A stretch of 23,766 nucleotides of DNA, taken from positions 22,450 to 46,215 of IMG/VR virus record IMGVR_UViG_3300030328_001986; one strand, given 5' to 3'. Origin of the DNA: a virus. The notes under the pieces are model-generated. The model made no database searches, was not told where the DNA came from, and worked only from the letters and a program-made list of their open reading frames with translations. The position numbers were made by a program, and so were the translations under genes. This document shows positions 9,175 through 16,661 of the stretch, piece by piece. Positions within the stretch are counted from its first letter, which is position 1; each line of letters starts with the position of its first letter.

Positions 9175-10365
9175 TTATTTGTTTAATTTTACTTTTAAAC
9201 CCTTAGAATTATCACCTAAAACTTTATACTTAAAGCCAGTTTTTTCGCTAGTAAAAGACTGTCTAGGACTCATATCAACATTTTTTGCTTTGTTAATACT
9301 ATCTTTTAACGCGTCTACTCTACCTTGTTCGTAAAAATGTTGGGCAATAGCATCTGAATTCATAGCAGTAAATAATGATTTATGATAACCCTTAGCATCT
9401 GACATTTCGTTGTTTTTATTCAAAAACTTTTTGATAAAATTATTAATATCGCTCTGTGTTTTCTTTGTACCATCAACATCCTTAACATTGTACCTATAAG
9501 TTTTGTCACCAACTTTATATTCAAATCCCTTGAAATCGTTGTTAAATAAACTTTCGGTTTGTTTGTTAAAAATATTTTTTTGCTGCGTCTGAATCTTATT
9601 GTTTTCTTCAGAGTTCTTGTTGTATTCACTATAAAAATTAACAGCTTCCTGTTGGTCGGGAGTCAACTTGCTCCCAGCTTTAATTTCTTTGTAATACGAG
9701 GACTTTAGCCCGTCCAAGTGGCGTCTAGCGTCGGCAACTTGCTCTTTGAACGCTAGTTTTTTTCTTTTTATTTCCCTATCACTAGCTTCATCTGCATCAT
9801 ATGCAAAGTTGTCATCAATAAGGAAATCAATTTCATCTAAACTAAGATGATTTTTTGTTTGTTTGTAATACTCTCTCAAAACTAAACTATCGTCTAATTT
9901 ACTATAATCTTGATTAAGTTTTACATAATCTTCTAAATCTCCACCTGTTTCTTCTATAAAATCTACTAGCTTTTGAATATTTTCAGGTAGAGGTTTTCCA
10001 GTTGTTTCACTTTCTTCAACCGCTTCTATTACTTCTTTTTCAACCTCTTTAACCTTTTCTTCTACGGTTTCTTCAGGTTGTATTTCTTCTAGTACTGGAG
10101 GTTCTTCTTGTGTTTCTCCCTCCGGCTGTACTTCTTCTTGTTTTTCTGTGGTGTCGGCATCTTTAAGCTCTGTAACCACTCCGCTGTCGTCAGCGTTATC
10201 GATTTTAGTTTCATTTTCTTCTACTTTTTCTACGGTTTCTTCTTTTTTTGATAAATCTAGTTTTATAGGACCATCATCCTTAACTAGTTTTGGCATTTTA
10301 ACTTTAAGTTTGCCCTCTTCTTTAGATTGTGTAGTTTCTTGAACTACTTCTTTGTTTTCTTCCAT
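9175..10365 (-). CDS. Scaffold-like acidic head assembly protein
   Basis: A 396-aa protein located between portal and major capsid genes, the standard place for a scaffold. Residues 1-130 are extremely acidic and repetitive (EETVEKVEENETK, QPEGETQEEPPVLEE, VEEKVKEVEKEVIEAVEE), hence disordered or coiled. Residues 140-330 are helical and charged (REIKRKKLAFKEQVADARRH, YSEYNKNSEENNKIQTQQ). The C-terminus is basic (KTGFKYKVLGDNSKGLKVKL), as expected for a scaffold tail that binds the inside of the capsid shell. No protease motif is seen here or in the neighbours, so maturation may proceed without a prohead protease, or the protease may be encoded elsewhere. A minor internal virion protein is the alternative. 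Confidence 0.72.
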   Translation of the reverse strand: MEENKEVVQETTQSKEEGKLKVKMPKLVKDDGPIKLDLSKKEETVEKVEENETKIDNADDSGVVTELKDADTTEKQEEVQPEGETQEEPPVLEEIQPEETVEEKVKEVEKEVIEAVEESETTGKPLPENIQKLVDFIEETGGDLEDYVKLNQDYSKLDDSLVLREYYKQTKNHLSLDEIDFLIDDNFAYDADEASDREIKRKKLAFKEQVADARRHLDGLKSSYYKEIKAGSKLTPDQQEAVNFYSEYNKNSEENNKIQTQQKNIFNKQTESLFNNDFKGFEYKVGDKTYRYNVKDVDGTKKTQSDINNFIKKFLNKNNEMSDAKGYHKSLFTAMNSDAIAQHFYEQGRVDALKDSINKAKNVDMSPRQSFTSEKTGFKYKVLGDNSKGLKVKLNK

Positions 10366-10390
10366 AATAAAATATAATAATTAATAATTT

Positions 10391-12817
10391 TTAACTTGGT
10401 TCAAATCTAGACAGATCAAAACTTCCGCCCATATTGTCGTTACCAGATGATTCAAAGTCCATTGGTTCACCTCCACCAGCTCTCTGCTCTATAAGTTGAC
10501 TTTGTTGAGAAGCTTGTAACTTAGTTCTTTTATCTTTTCTGTCCTCTCTAACAGATTCTCTATCAGCCAACCCTTCAGACTCTTTAGTTTTTAACTGCAT
10601 GTTATAATGAAACTCTAATTGCATTAACTGCTTTTTGAAGTCCACCTCACTTGCCATTTCTTGCTTTTTTAATTCTGATTTTTGCATTTCTAACTGCATT
10701 TCAGTTTGCGCTAAAGCTTGTTGCTTTTGAACTTCAGATTGTGCTGCAGCTTGAGCTGCTTGTTGATTAGCTTGTGATTGAGCCTCTATGTTTTGTTGCT
10801 GCATTTGTTGATCTAATTCCTGTTTCTTTTTACGCCTTACTTTTAATAGTTGATTGGCAAGTTTTAGATTTCTAACTTCTCTTATATCTATAGCGTCTTC
10901 TAAGTTAATACTTTGTTGTTGCAGCGCCATTTGAATATTGTTTTCAAGTAATTGTTTTTCTTCTTCGTCAGGTTGTAGTTCTATAAATATACCAAAATCA
11001 TGTATATGTAAATCTTTCAGCTCTTTTAAGACACCAACGTTAAAAGCCCCTATTTTTTGCACAAAAGCATCTTTTGTTGGCGAATACTCAATAACATCAG
11101 ATATTCTAAGGGATAAAGCTTCGGCTATTTCTGAGGTTAAAAATAAACTCGAATCTAATATGTGTCTAGTAGCCACGTTTGAATTTGCAGCTGCTATTTT
11201 CTGTATGCCTACTAGAGCGTTTTTATCTGGCATACTACCATCTCTAGCTTCGTTTAACCCTGTTGTGTCTCTTATCATTTGTAGGTAGTAGTTGTAAGTC
11301 TGTATTAGACTTTGCATTTTTGCCCCACCATTACCACTAGCTATTTCCTGTATTGGTACTCTACCTGGGTTCATATCACCGTCAGCAGTCATTGATCTAC
11401 CAATTACAGAACCTGTTTGGAAGAACATGTTTAAAGCTTCTTGTGGATTATAGTTTGTACCATTACCTAAATCTATTTCAGCAAGTCCATCAGCATCTAA
11501 ATATATACCATCAGGTATCATGCGTGACATTACTTGCTGTAACTTTAAGTGCGTAAGCTGTATCATATCGGCAAAACCTGTTGTTCTGCTAACTAAACTC
11601 TCTATTTTACCCTTATACATTCTAGGAGCAACAATAGAGTAATTCATTTTTACCTTAGTGTAGTCACTTTTAGGACGTAACATGTTTTTAGCTAAACCCC
11701 AATGAAGTAATTTATTAGTACCAAGAACTATAGCGCCCTCGTACAAAACCTCTACAGCTTTTTCTAGTTTTTGAAAATCACCTTGTAAATCTTTAGGTGG
11801 ATCAAATTTGTCGCTTTTTAATATGGCTTTAACACCTCCAGAGCTAGTTTTTTTAACTTTATAAACCTCGTTATTATATGTTTTGTAATTAAAATATAAA
11901 ACTTGAATTTTACCACTATCATTTCCATCATTATGACTATATGTTTGGTTATAGCTTAACTCATGTTCTGGTTTAGAATCTTGAATATGTTTTAATTCTT
12001 CTACAGTTAAATTTGGAAACTGTTTAACAAGTTCGTTTATAGGTATAGTTTTCACCTCTCCAACATAATATATATCATCAAAATAAGGTGATTCAGTATA
12101 TGAATACACTAGTTTTGCTGGATCAACATAATCTATGGTTACACCTGTTGACTTACTGTAACTTGTTTTAGCGGCTCCCAAACCTAAAACAGTTAGATCA
12201 TAAATAAGTCTACCTCTTATTAAATCATAATTGTTACCATCCATTAAACAGTTGATAGCTTCTTCTTCAGCTATTTCTATACCCTGCTTATAATTAAGTT
12301 GCATATGTAAAGATAGTTCATCTTCGTTAGCTGGTAAATCTTGTGTTTCCATTTCACTAGACCTAACATCTACACCTCTTTGGGCAGCCATCTGAGTAAA
12401 AGGTATACTTTTCATATCCTTTAGTATATCTTCCATGTATTTGGTTCTTTTATCTACACCAAACTTATCTTGAGAATATGCTCTTATATCAAAAACTCTT
12501 TGAGACATACCGTTAACTACTATATCAACAAACTTAGGTATAATGGGTACTGGTTTCCAATCTAAATTTAAATAAGATAAATCACCGTTTATAGATAACT
12601 CATCTTTATATTTTTGTATTGATTGTTCACCTCTAGCGTATGATCTTAATTTGTGGAAACTATCTTTTGTTTGGTTATACTTGTTGTTAATGCCACCAGT
12701 TTGAAACCACTCGTTCTCAATAGCTTGGCCAACCTTTAAGCCATATTCCGCAGAATTTTTATATTCGTCGCTTACGGTTTGTTTAGGAAAATAATCTTTT
12801 GAAGGAGATTTTGCCAT
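10391..12817 (-). CDS. Portal protein
   Basis: An 808-aa protein that would form the dodecameric ring at the special head vertex, through which DNA enters and leaves and to which the neck attaches. Order after the large terminase and before the scaffold and capsid genes is decisive. Within the sequence, the segment SYLNLDWKPVPIIPKFVDIV (81-100) is of the type I recall in crAss-like portals. It is followed by a mixed alpha/beta wing and stem region, with DTTGLNEARDGSMPDKNAL near residue 525. Residues 665-750 are a Gln/Ala-rich coiled coil (QQAAQAAAQSEVQKQQ), a C-terminal barrel-type extension seen in long portals. The final 50 residues are polar and probably disordered. It is longer than typical 450-550-aa portals but normal for this group. 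Confidence 0.88.
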   Translation of the reverse strand: MAKSPSKDYFPKQTVSDEYKNSAEYGLKVGQAIENEWFQTGGINNKYNQTKDSFHKLRSYARGEQSIQKYKDELSINGDLSYLNLDWKPVPIIPKFVDIVVNGMSQRVFDIRAYSQDKFGVDKRTKYMEDILKDMKSIPFTQMAAQRGVDVRSSEMETQDLPANEDELSLHMQLNYKQGIEIAEEEAINCLMDGNNYDLIRGRLIYDLTVLGLGAAKTSYSKSTGVTIDYVDPAKLVYSYTESPYFDDIYYVGEVKTIPINELVKQFPNLTVEELKHIQDSKPEHELSYNQTYSHNDGNDSGKIQVLYFNYKTYNNEVYKVKKTSSGGVKAILKSDKFDPPKDLQGDFQKLEKAVEVLYEGAIVLGTNKLLHWGLAKNMLRPKSDYTKVKMNYSIVAPRMYKGKIESLVSRTTGFADMIQLTHLKLQQVMSRMIPDGIYLDADGLAEIDLGNGTNYNPQEALNMFFQTGSVIGRSMTADGDMNPGRVPIQEIASGNGGAKMQSLIQTYNYYLQMIRDTTGLNEARDGSMPDKNALVGIQKIAAANSNVATRHILDSSLFLTSEIAEALSLRISDVIEYSPTKDAFVQKIGAFNVGVLKELKDLHIHDFGIFIELQPDEEEKQLLENNIQMALQQQSINLEDAIDIREVRNLKLANQLLKVRRKKKQELDQQMQQQNIEAQSQANQQAAQAAAQSEVQKQQALAQTEMQLEMQKSELKKQEMASEVDFKKQLMQLEFHYNMQLKTKESEGLADRESVREDRKDKRTKLQASQQSQLIEQRAGGGEPMDFESSGNDNMGGSFDLSRFEPS

Positions 12818-12818
12818 A

Positions 12819-15035
12819 TTAATTTTCTATTATTTTAGAAGTAAAGCCGTCATTTTTATATCTAGCTATACTTATATTCAATTTTTCTCTTTTTATTGCC
12901 GCGTTTGGTCTGTATAAATGTTTATTACAAGCCATTATCGCTAAACCACTACTAATAGCGGCGTCAAACTTTGTTCTTTTGTTTATATCAAATCTTGCCC
13001 AATCGTTTAGAGTTTCGTTAAAATACATACTACCTACACTACCATCTTGTTTTCTGCCCACATAATCTTGAATGTACATCTCTATTGCAGCGGCGTGTGC
13101 TTGTTTTATATCTTCACTTGAGTTTGGTATTCCTCCAACTTCTTTTTCAGCCGTAGATAATTTATTCCAAACTTTATCAGGTCTATTCATGCTAAACCCT
13201 CTATAACCTCTCCTACGTAAATAGTATAACAAACGAGGCTTGTTGTTTTCTGCAAGTAAAGGCATTCCATAAAATACTAACGCCATTAATACATCTTCAA
13301 AAAATATATCAGCCGTTTGTGGTCTAGCAACATATTCTAAAAAGAACTGACTAGGTGGAGCATCTTCCATGCTAAACTTAGTTAACCCGTGCAAAGCGCC
13401 TTTAGAACCTTTACCATCTACAGTTCCTGATATATCGTAGCTATCGCAACCAAAAGCACCCATGTGTTCGTTGCCAGGATATTTAATACCATTTTTAATT
13501 ATGATATTGTTTTGTAAATTCGCCGGTGGTGTCCAACTAACTTTAAACCTTCCTTTTTGATCAGGATAAAATATTACTTTTGAGTCTTTAGCTCCACTTA
13601 CCCACTGAAAGTTACCTCTAGTAACACCCAGTGTTCTTGACATTTCTTCGTTAAAATCTATTTGCTCGTATATTTTTACTAAGTTAAATATACTGTTTTG
13701 AGCCTCATCTCTAAACGCGTGCTCGGTAGTTCTTGGAAACTGTCTATAAAACTCATTTAAAGCGTCACCATCTCCTTTTAAACCATCAGCTTCATTTTGC
13801 CAATGCTCTATTATACCAACATCTATTAATTCCCCGTCTGGGCCGAGTACATCTGTGTCAGGACTATCAAATACTGGAAGTCCGTACTCATCAATAAAGC
13901 CTTCGTAGTTCCATTCCATTGGGATAAACAAAGAGTATAAACCAGACTTTGTTTGGCCGTTTCTATTTCTTTGGGTGACATCTGATGAGTTGTATAGTTT
14001 TTTAAAATTGTCTCCACCTTTATCTAATGCGTTTGAAGTTGAGCCCATCATACATTTACCAACAATTCTACTACCTAATCGTAAACATGTTTTGGTAACT
14101 CTCCAGTTGTTTAATATATTATCGGGTCTTTCCCATTTACCACTTTCGTCATGTACTAACAATGCTAACTTCTCCCCATCGTAACTGTTATCACCAGTAT
14201 TCTTCCAATCTATTGTTGTGTCTAGCCCCTCAATTTCCTCCATGCCATTTGTGGCGGCCATCTTCTTTCTCGTGAACTTAGAGGCTGGTACTCTATATGC
14301 AAGCTCAGACTTAGGTCTATCCATACCGTCTTGAATCGGTTTGAAAAAGAACGGGTAGTTAATACTAATTGGAACCACCTTGTCGGTAAACATCTTTTTA
14401 GCATCAGACCCCGTTTTAGATAATATTCCAAATCTACTATCGCTCGCTAATGTAGCTTGGTTAACTGTTTCGGCTGATGACATGAAAGAAAATCCAGACC
14501 TACGATTTTTAAGGTAACACATCCCGTAACATCTTTTATCCGCCTTACAAGCTTCCCAAAATATATAGAACAACCTATTAGCCTCTCTGAAATCTGGCGC
14601 TCCAACGTCAATCTTACTCCACTGTAGGTACATGTAATGCGTGCCCGTCACGTAAGTAGGTGTTCCGTTGTTATTAAACCAAAAACCTTCTTCTCTTCTT
14701 TTAAACTCTTGATCTATATAGTCAAACCATTGTTCTTTTGCCTCATCTGGGTAGTTTCTCCAGTCAAATATGTTTTTTAGCTTAGACAATTCTTTTGGCT
14801 GTTCTATTTTTTGCCACTTTCTTTCCTCGTTGCTATACACGCTATCAACCTTTGGTAAAGCGATCTTTAGGTTTTGTATATCGTATACCTCTCCTATTTG
14901 ACCAGTTTTTGATATAACTACAACATCATGCTCCTTGTTATATCCGTACTTCCATTTTTTACCTCTATTAAGTCTTGTTATTGTTGTTTTCTTAATAGGT
15001 TCAATTACGCTATATAATACTTGCTCGTAACTCAT
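12819..15035 (-). CDS. terL: Terminase large subunit (packaging ATPase-nuclease)
   Basis: A 738-aa motor protein that docks on the portal, pumps DNA into the prohead and cuts it. The ATPase domain includes a long conserved region, NNNGTPTYVTGTHYMYLQWS (121-140), and the P-loop position in LKNRRSGFS (175-183). Walker B is LLVHDE with D296 and E297, and the coupling motif is MGSTSN (330-335). The RNase H-like nuclease follows, with candidate acidic residues D531 (GCDSYD), E596 and D691 (TKFDAAISSG). The usual Walker A lysine is replaced by phenylalanine (F182). The extra N-terminal 90 residues and overall size match the large TerL of Bacteroidota podophages, including crAss-like ones. The portal start follows its stop after 1 nt. 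Confidence 0.93.
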   Translation of the reverse strand: MSYEQVLYSVIEPIKKTTITRLNRGKKWKYGYNKEHDVVVISKTGQIGEVYDIQNLKIALPKVDSVYSNEERKWQKIEQPKELSKLKNIFDWRNYPDEAKEQWFDYIDQEFKRREEGFWFNNNGTPTYVTGTHYMYLQWSKIDVGAPDFREANRLFYIFWEACKADKRCYGMCYLKNRRSGFSFMSSAETVNQATLASDSRFGILSKTGSDAKKMFTDKVVPISINYPFFFKPIQDGMDRPKSELAYRVPASKFTRKKMAATNGMEEIEGLDTTIDWKNTGDNSYDGEKLALLVHDESGKWERPDNILNNWRVTKTCLRLGSRIVGKCMMGSTSNALDKGGDNFKKLYNSSDVTQRNRNGQTKSGLYSLFIPMEWNYEGFIDEYGLPVFDSPDTDVLGPDGELIDVGIIEHWQNEADGLKGDGDALNEFYRQFPRTTEHAFRDEAQNSIFNLVKIYEQIDFNEEMSRTLGVTRGNFQWVSGAKDSKVIFYPDQKGRFKVSWTPPANLQNNIIIKNGIKYPGNEHMGAFGCDSYDISGTVDGKGSKGALHGLTKFSMEDAPPSQFFLEYVARPQTADIFFEDVLMALVFYGMPLLAENNKPRLLYYLRRRGYRGFSMNRPDKVWNKLSTAEKEVGGIPNSSEDIKQAHAAAIEMYIQDYVGRKQDGSVGSMYFNETLNDWARFDINKRTKFDAAISSGLAIMACNKHLYRPNAAIKREKLNISIARYKNDGFTSKIIEN

Positions 15036-15307
15036 TTCGATCTGCCTTCCGCGAATCCTTTAAATACTCGCTCTTCTTTCTTCTCTTGTGTCTTTCCTTC
15101 CAGAATATTTTCTTCTTCTTGTATACGATGGAGGATTTCAAATGCATCAAATATAGCTAATTTTTTAGTAGCAGCGGCATTTTTTAATCTGTCAGCTGAT
15201 ATATCATCGTCTGAATCTACAATAGCTTCTTTAGCTACTTTTATCAGCTCTTCAACTGCCTTGTGCCCAGCTTGGATTATACGCTTCTTCGTTTCCTTGA
15301 TATTCAT
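15032..15307 (-). CDS. Candidate small terminase subunit
   Basis: A 91-aa, highly charged, almost all-helical protein (ETKKRIIQAGHKAVEELIKV, then DRLKNAAATKKLAIFDAFEI, LHRIQEEENIL). It lies directly upstream of the large terminase, and its TGA stop overlaps that gene's ATG (ATGA), a classic coupled arrangement. Position, size and helical character suit a small terminase, which recognises packaging DNA as a ring and regulates the large subunit. No clear helix-turn-helix can be assigned by eye. Its ATG lies 56 nt inside the GroES-like gene. No downstream ATG exists, so a shorter form would need a non-ATG start. Confidence 0.5.
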   Translation of the reverse strand: MNIKETKKRIIQAGHKAVEELIKVAKEAIVDSDDDISADRLKNAAATKKLAIFDAFEILHRIQEEENILEGKTQEKKEERVFKGFAEGRSK

Positions 15308-15842
15308 ATTTGATTGTAATAAATTTAGATAACACCCTGTACATTCTTACCCCATCTATAGTGAACTCATATTCTGAGTGAGGCGTAAAGCCTACTAAAG
15401 AATCCTTTTTCACTGTACCATCAGTGTATTTAACTATTCCTTTTAGTGGTTCTTCTTTTTGATCACTAAAAATATTAGTGTTTTTTATAGGTTGAACAAA
15501 ACAATAACCTTGTAAGCATTTCCAAACACCATCCCTCTTGTAAGCATAAACCTGGTCGTGTTCTATAAGAAACTCGTTTTCATTAAAAAAACTTCTACCG
15601 TTTTTTTCTTTACCACGTATATCGTGGTATCTTCTAAACACATTGTGGTGTACTATTATTTCATCGTTTATCCTTATTGGCGATGTTATTGCTAGTGGTG
15701 TTTTTTTTACAATTGCCTGTCTATTTGTGAATTTGTGATTAAAAATTTCAGAATTCAAAACCAACTCTGAATCACCAATTTTTTTTGTATTGTTGTACCT
15801 TTCTCCTTTTGGCGTTACAACAAAATCAAACAAACATTTCAT
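15252..15842 (-). CDS. GroES-like (Hsp10-fold) protein, possibly a duplicated fold
   Basis: This 196-aa protein is possibly a phage-encoded co-chaperonin that adapts the host GroEL for folding virion proteins, as gp31 does in T4. Residues 8-118 show a GroES-type layout: a beta-strand with RYNNTKKIGDSELVLN where a mobile loop would be, then RQAIVKKTP, the core IRINDEIIVHHNVFRRY (compare VGDxVxF in GroES), a loop, and a closing YCFVQPI. Residues 134-182 (GIVKYTDGTVKKDSLVGF, then EYEFTIDGVRMYRV and ITIKYEY) look like a second, shorter copy. GroES itself is about 97 aa, so two half-diverged copies fit the length. The 3' end overlaps the next gene by 56 nt. The fold call is from pattern alone. It could be another small beta-barrel. 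Confidence 0.5.
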   Translation of the reverse strand: MKCLFDFVVTPKGERYNNTKKIGDSELVLNSEIFNHKFTNRQAIVKKTPLAITSPIRINDEIIVHHNVFRRYHDIRGKEKNGRSFFNENEFLIEHDQVYAYKRDGVWKCLQGYCFVQPIKNTNIFSDQKEEPLKGIVKYTDGTVKKDSLVGFTPHSEYEFTIDGVRMYRVLSKFITIKYEYQGNEEAYNPSWAQGS

Positions 15843-16063
15843 TAATATTGTAAATCATACTCTAAAGAAACAGCCATGTTTTTATTAAAATCTTTCCACG
15901 GTAAAACATCGTCTTGTTTCTTTATATAAATAGAAAACTTACTTTCTTCTTCTATTATATGGCATATAGTGTGACCACCATAAACCTCTTGACCTACAGA
16001 ATAATGCATTGCATCAGTTTTGTAATTTGAACCTATACTTATTTTACGAATTACTTTGTTCAT
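15842..16063 (-). CDS. Unknown small protein, 73 aa
   Basis: I chose the ATG at 16063 (MNKVIRKISIGSNYKTDAMH) over a GTG at 16084, because the shorter form reduces overlap with the preceding gene from 41 to 20 nt. Predicted structure is beta-rich (GQEVYGGHTICHIIEEE, FSIYIKKQDDVLPWKDFN), without membrane segments or cysteine clusters. Its stop overlaps the next start by one base (TAATG), so translation is probably coupled to the GroES-like gene. I recognise the general pattern from phage gene clusters but know of no function. Confidence 0.65.
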   Translation of the reverse strand: MNKVIRKISIGSNYKTDAMHYSVGQEVYGGHTICHIIEEESKFSIYIKKQDDVLPWKDFNKNMAVSLEYDLQY

Positions 16064-16319
16064 CACTTTTTTCTGTAATAGCACCGGTCTGCACGTTTAT
16101 ATTAACATCCCCATATTTTTCTTGAAGGTCCTGGTTAATAAGGCTCATTTTTTGCTGCTCTTCACTAAAAGCGCCCAATAACATACCTTTTCTTACTTCT
16201 GCGTCTGCTATTTGAATTTTTATTTGATTTATTTTATTTATAGACTCTTGTACTCCTTCTAACTCTTCTTTAGTTATTTTTTTAGTTAAGTCTACTTTTG
16301 GTGTTTTTCTTTTTGCCAT
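16044..16319 (-). CDS. Small coiled-coil protein, 91 aa
   Basis: A basic N-terminus (MAKRKTPKVDLTKK) precedes a long predicted amphipathic helix at about residues 16-70 (EELEGVQESINKINQIKIQI, then SEEQQKMSLINQDLQEKYGD). The helix is broken around GMLLGAFS, giving a likely helical hairpin. The protein ends in a short beta-like stretch, VNINVQTGAI. Proteins with this helix followed by a KYGDVN-type segment recur, in my memory, in marine phage genomes upstream of packaging genes, without an assigned function. It overlaps the next gene by 20 nt. A scaffold-like or oligomeric assembly role is possible but unproven. Confidence 0.7.
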   Translation of the reverse strand: MAKRKTPKVDLTKKITKEELEGVQESINKINQIKIQIADAEVRKGMLLGAFSEEQQKMSLINQDLQEKYGDVNINVQTGAITEKSDEQSNS

Positions 16320-16390
16320 TTTATTTAATTTAAGTTAATTTATTGTTATTTATCTACTTATAATATTACACGAAATAGTGAGTAGTTACA
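16320..16390. other. AT-rich intergenic gap, 71 bp
   Basis: This is the second widest gap inside the right-hand gene block. It is very A/T-rich and holds no convincing hairpin terminator. The minus strand has TATTAT/TATAAG-like stretches that could act as a -10 element for the small-gene/terminase run. No matching -35 element or Bacteroidota -33 element can be placed with confidence, so I do not call a promoter. Confidence 0.3.
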
Positions 16391-16660
16391 CTATGGTAGC
16401 AAATCGTCTACCTCTTTAATGTATCTTATTCTTTCAAAATCATCTATATCTATTCCAGAACCGTCTCCAACCCAATCAGAATGGTTTGTAAAAGTATAAT
16501 TTGAACATGTAGTAGCGCTATCAAATTCTTTTACTATATTAGAAATTGTTTCTGTTGTTGATATAAGTCTTTTAGTTCTATCTTGACTTTTGTGCATAAA
16601 TGATATTTGATCTTTATCTATTGTATCGTACACTTCTTTTGTTACTATATAATAATTCAT
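16391..16660 (-). CDS. Unknown small protein, 89 aa
   Basis: I do not recognise this protein. The ATG at 16660, which gives MNYYIVTKEVYDTIDKDQI, is preferred over an upstream TTG at 16693. The ATG sits 1 nt after the LamG stop, whereas the TTG would create a 32-nt overlap and add a LamG-frame shadow. The protein is mixed polar with acidic stretches (GDGSGIDIDDFE) and has no membrane segment or signal peptide. It ends in a TAG stop. Its place between the adsorption genes and the packaging genes suggests a small virion or assembly factor, but nothing in the sequence proves this. Confidence 0.6.
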   Translation of the reverse strand: MNYYIVTKEVYDTIDKDQISFMHKSQDRTKRLISTTETISNIVKEFDSATTCSNYTFTNHSDWVGDGSGIDIDDFERIRYIKEVDDLLP

Positions 16661-16661
16661 A

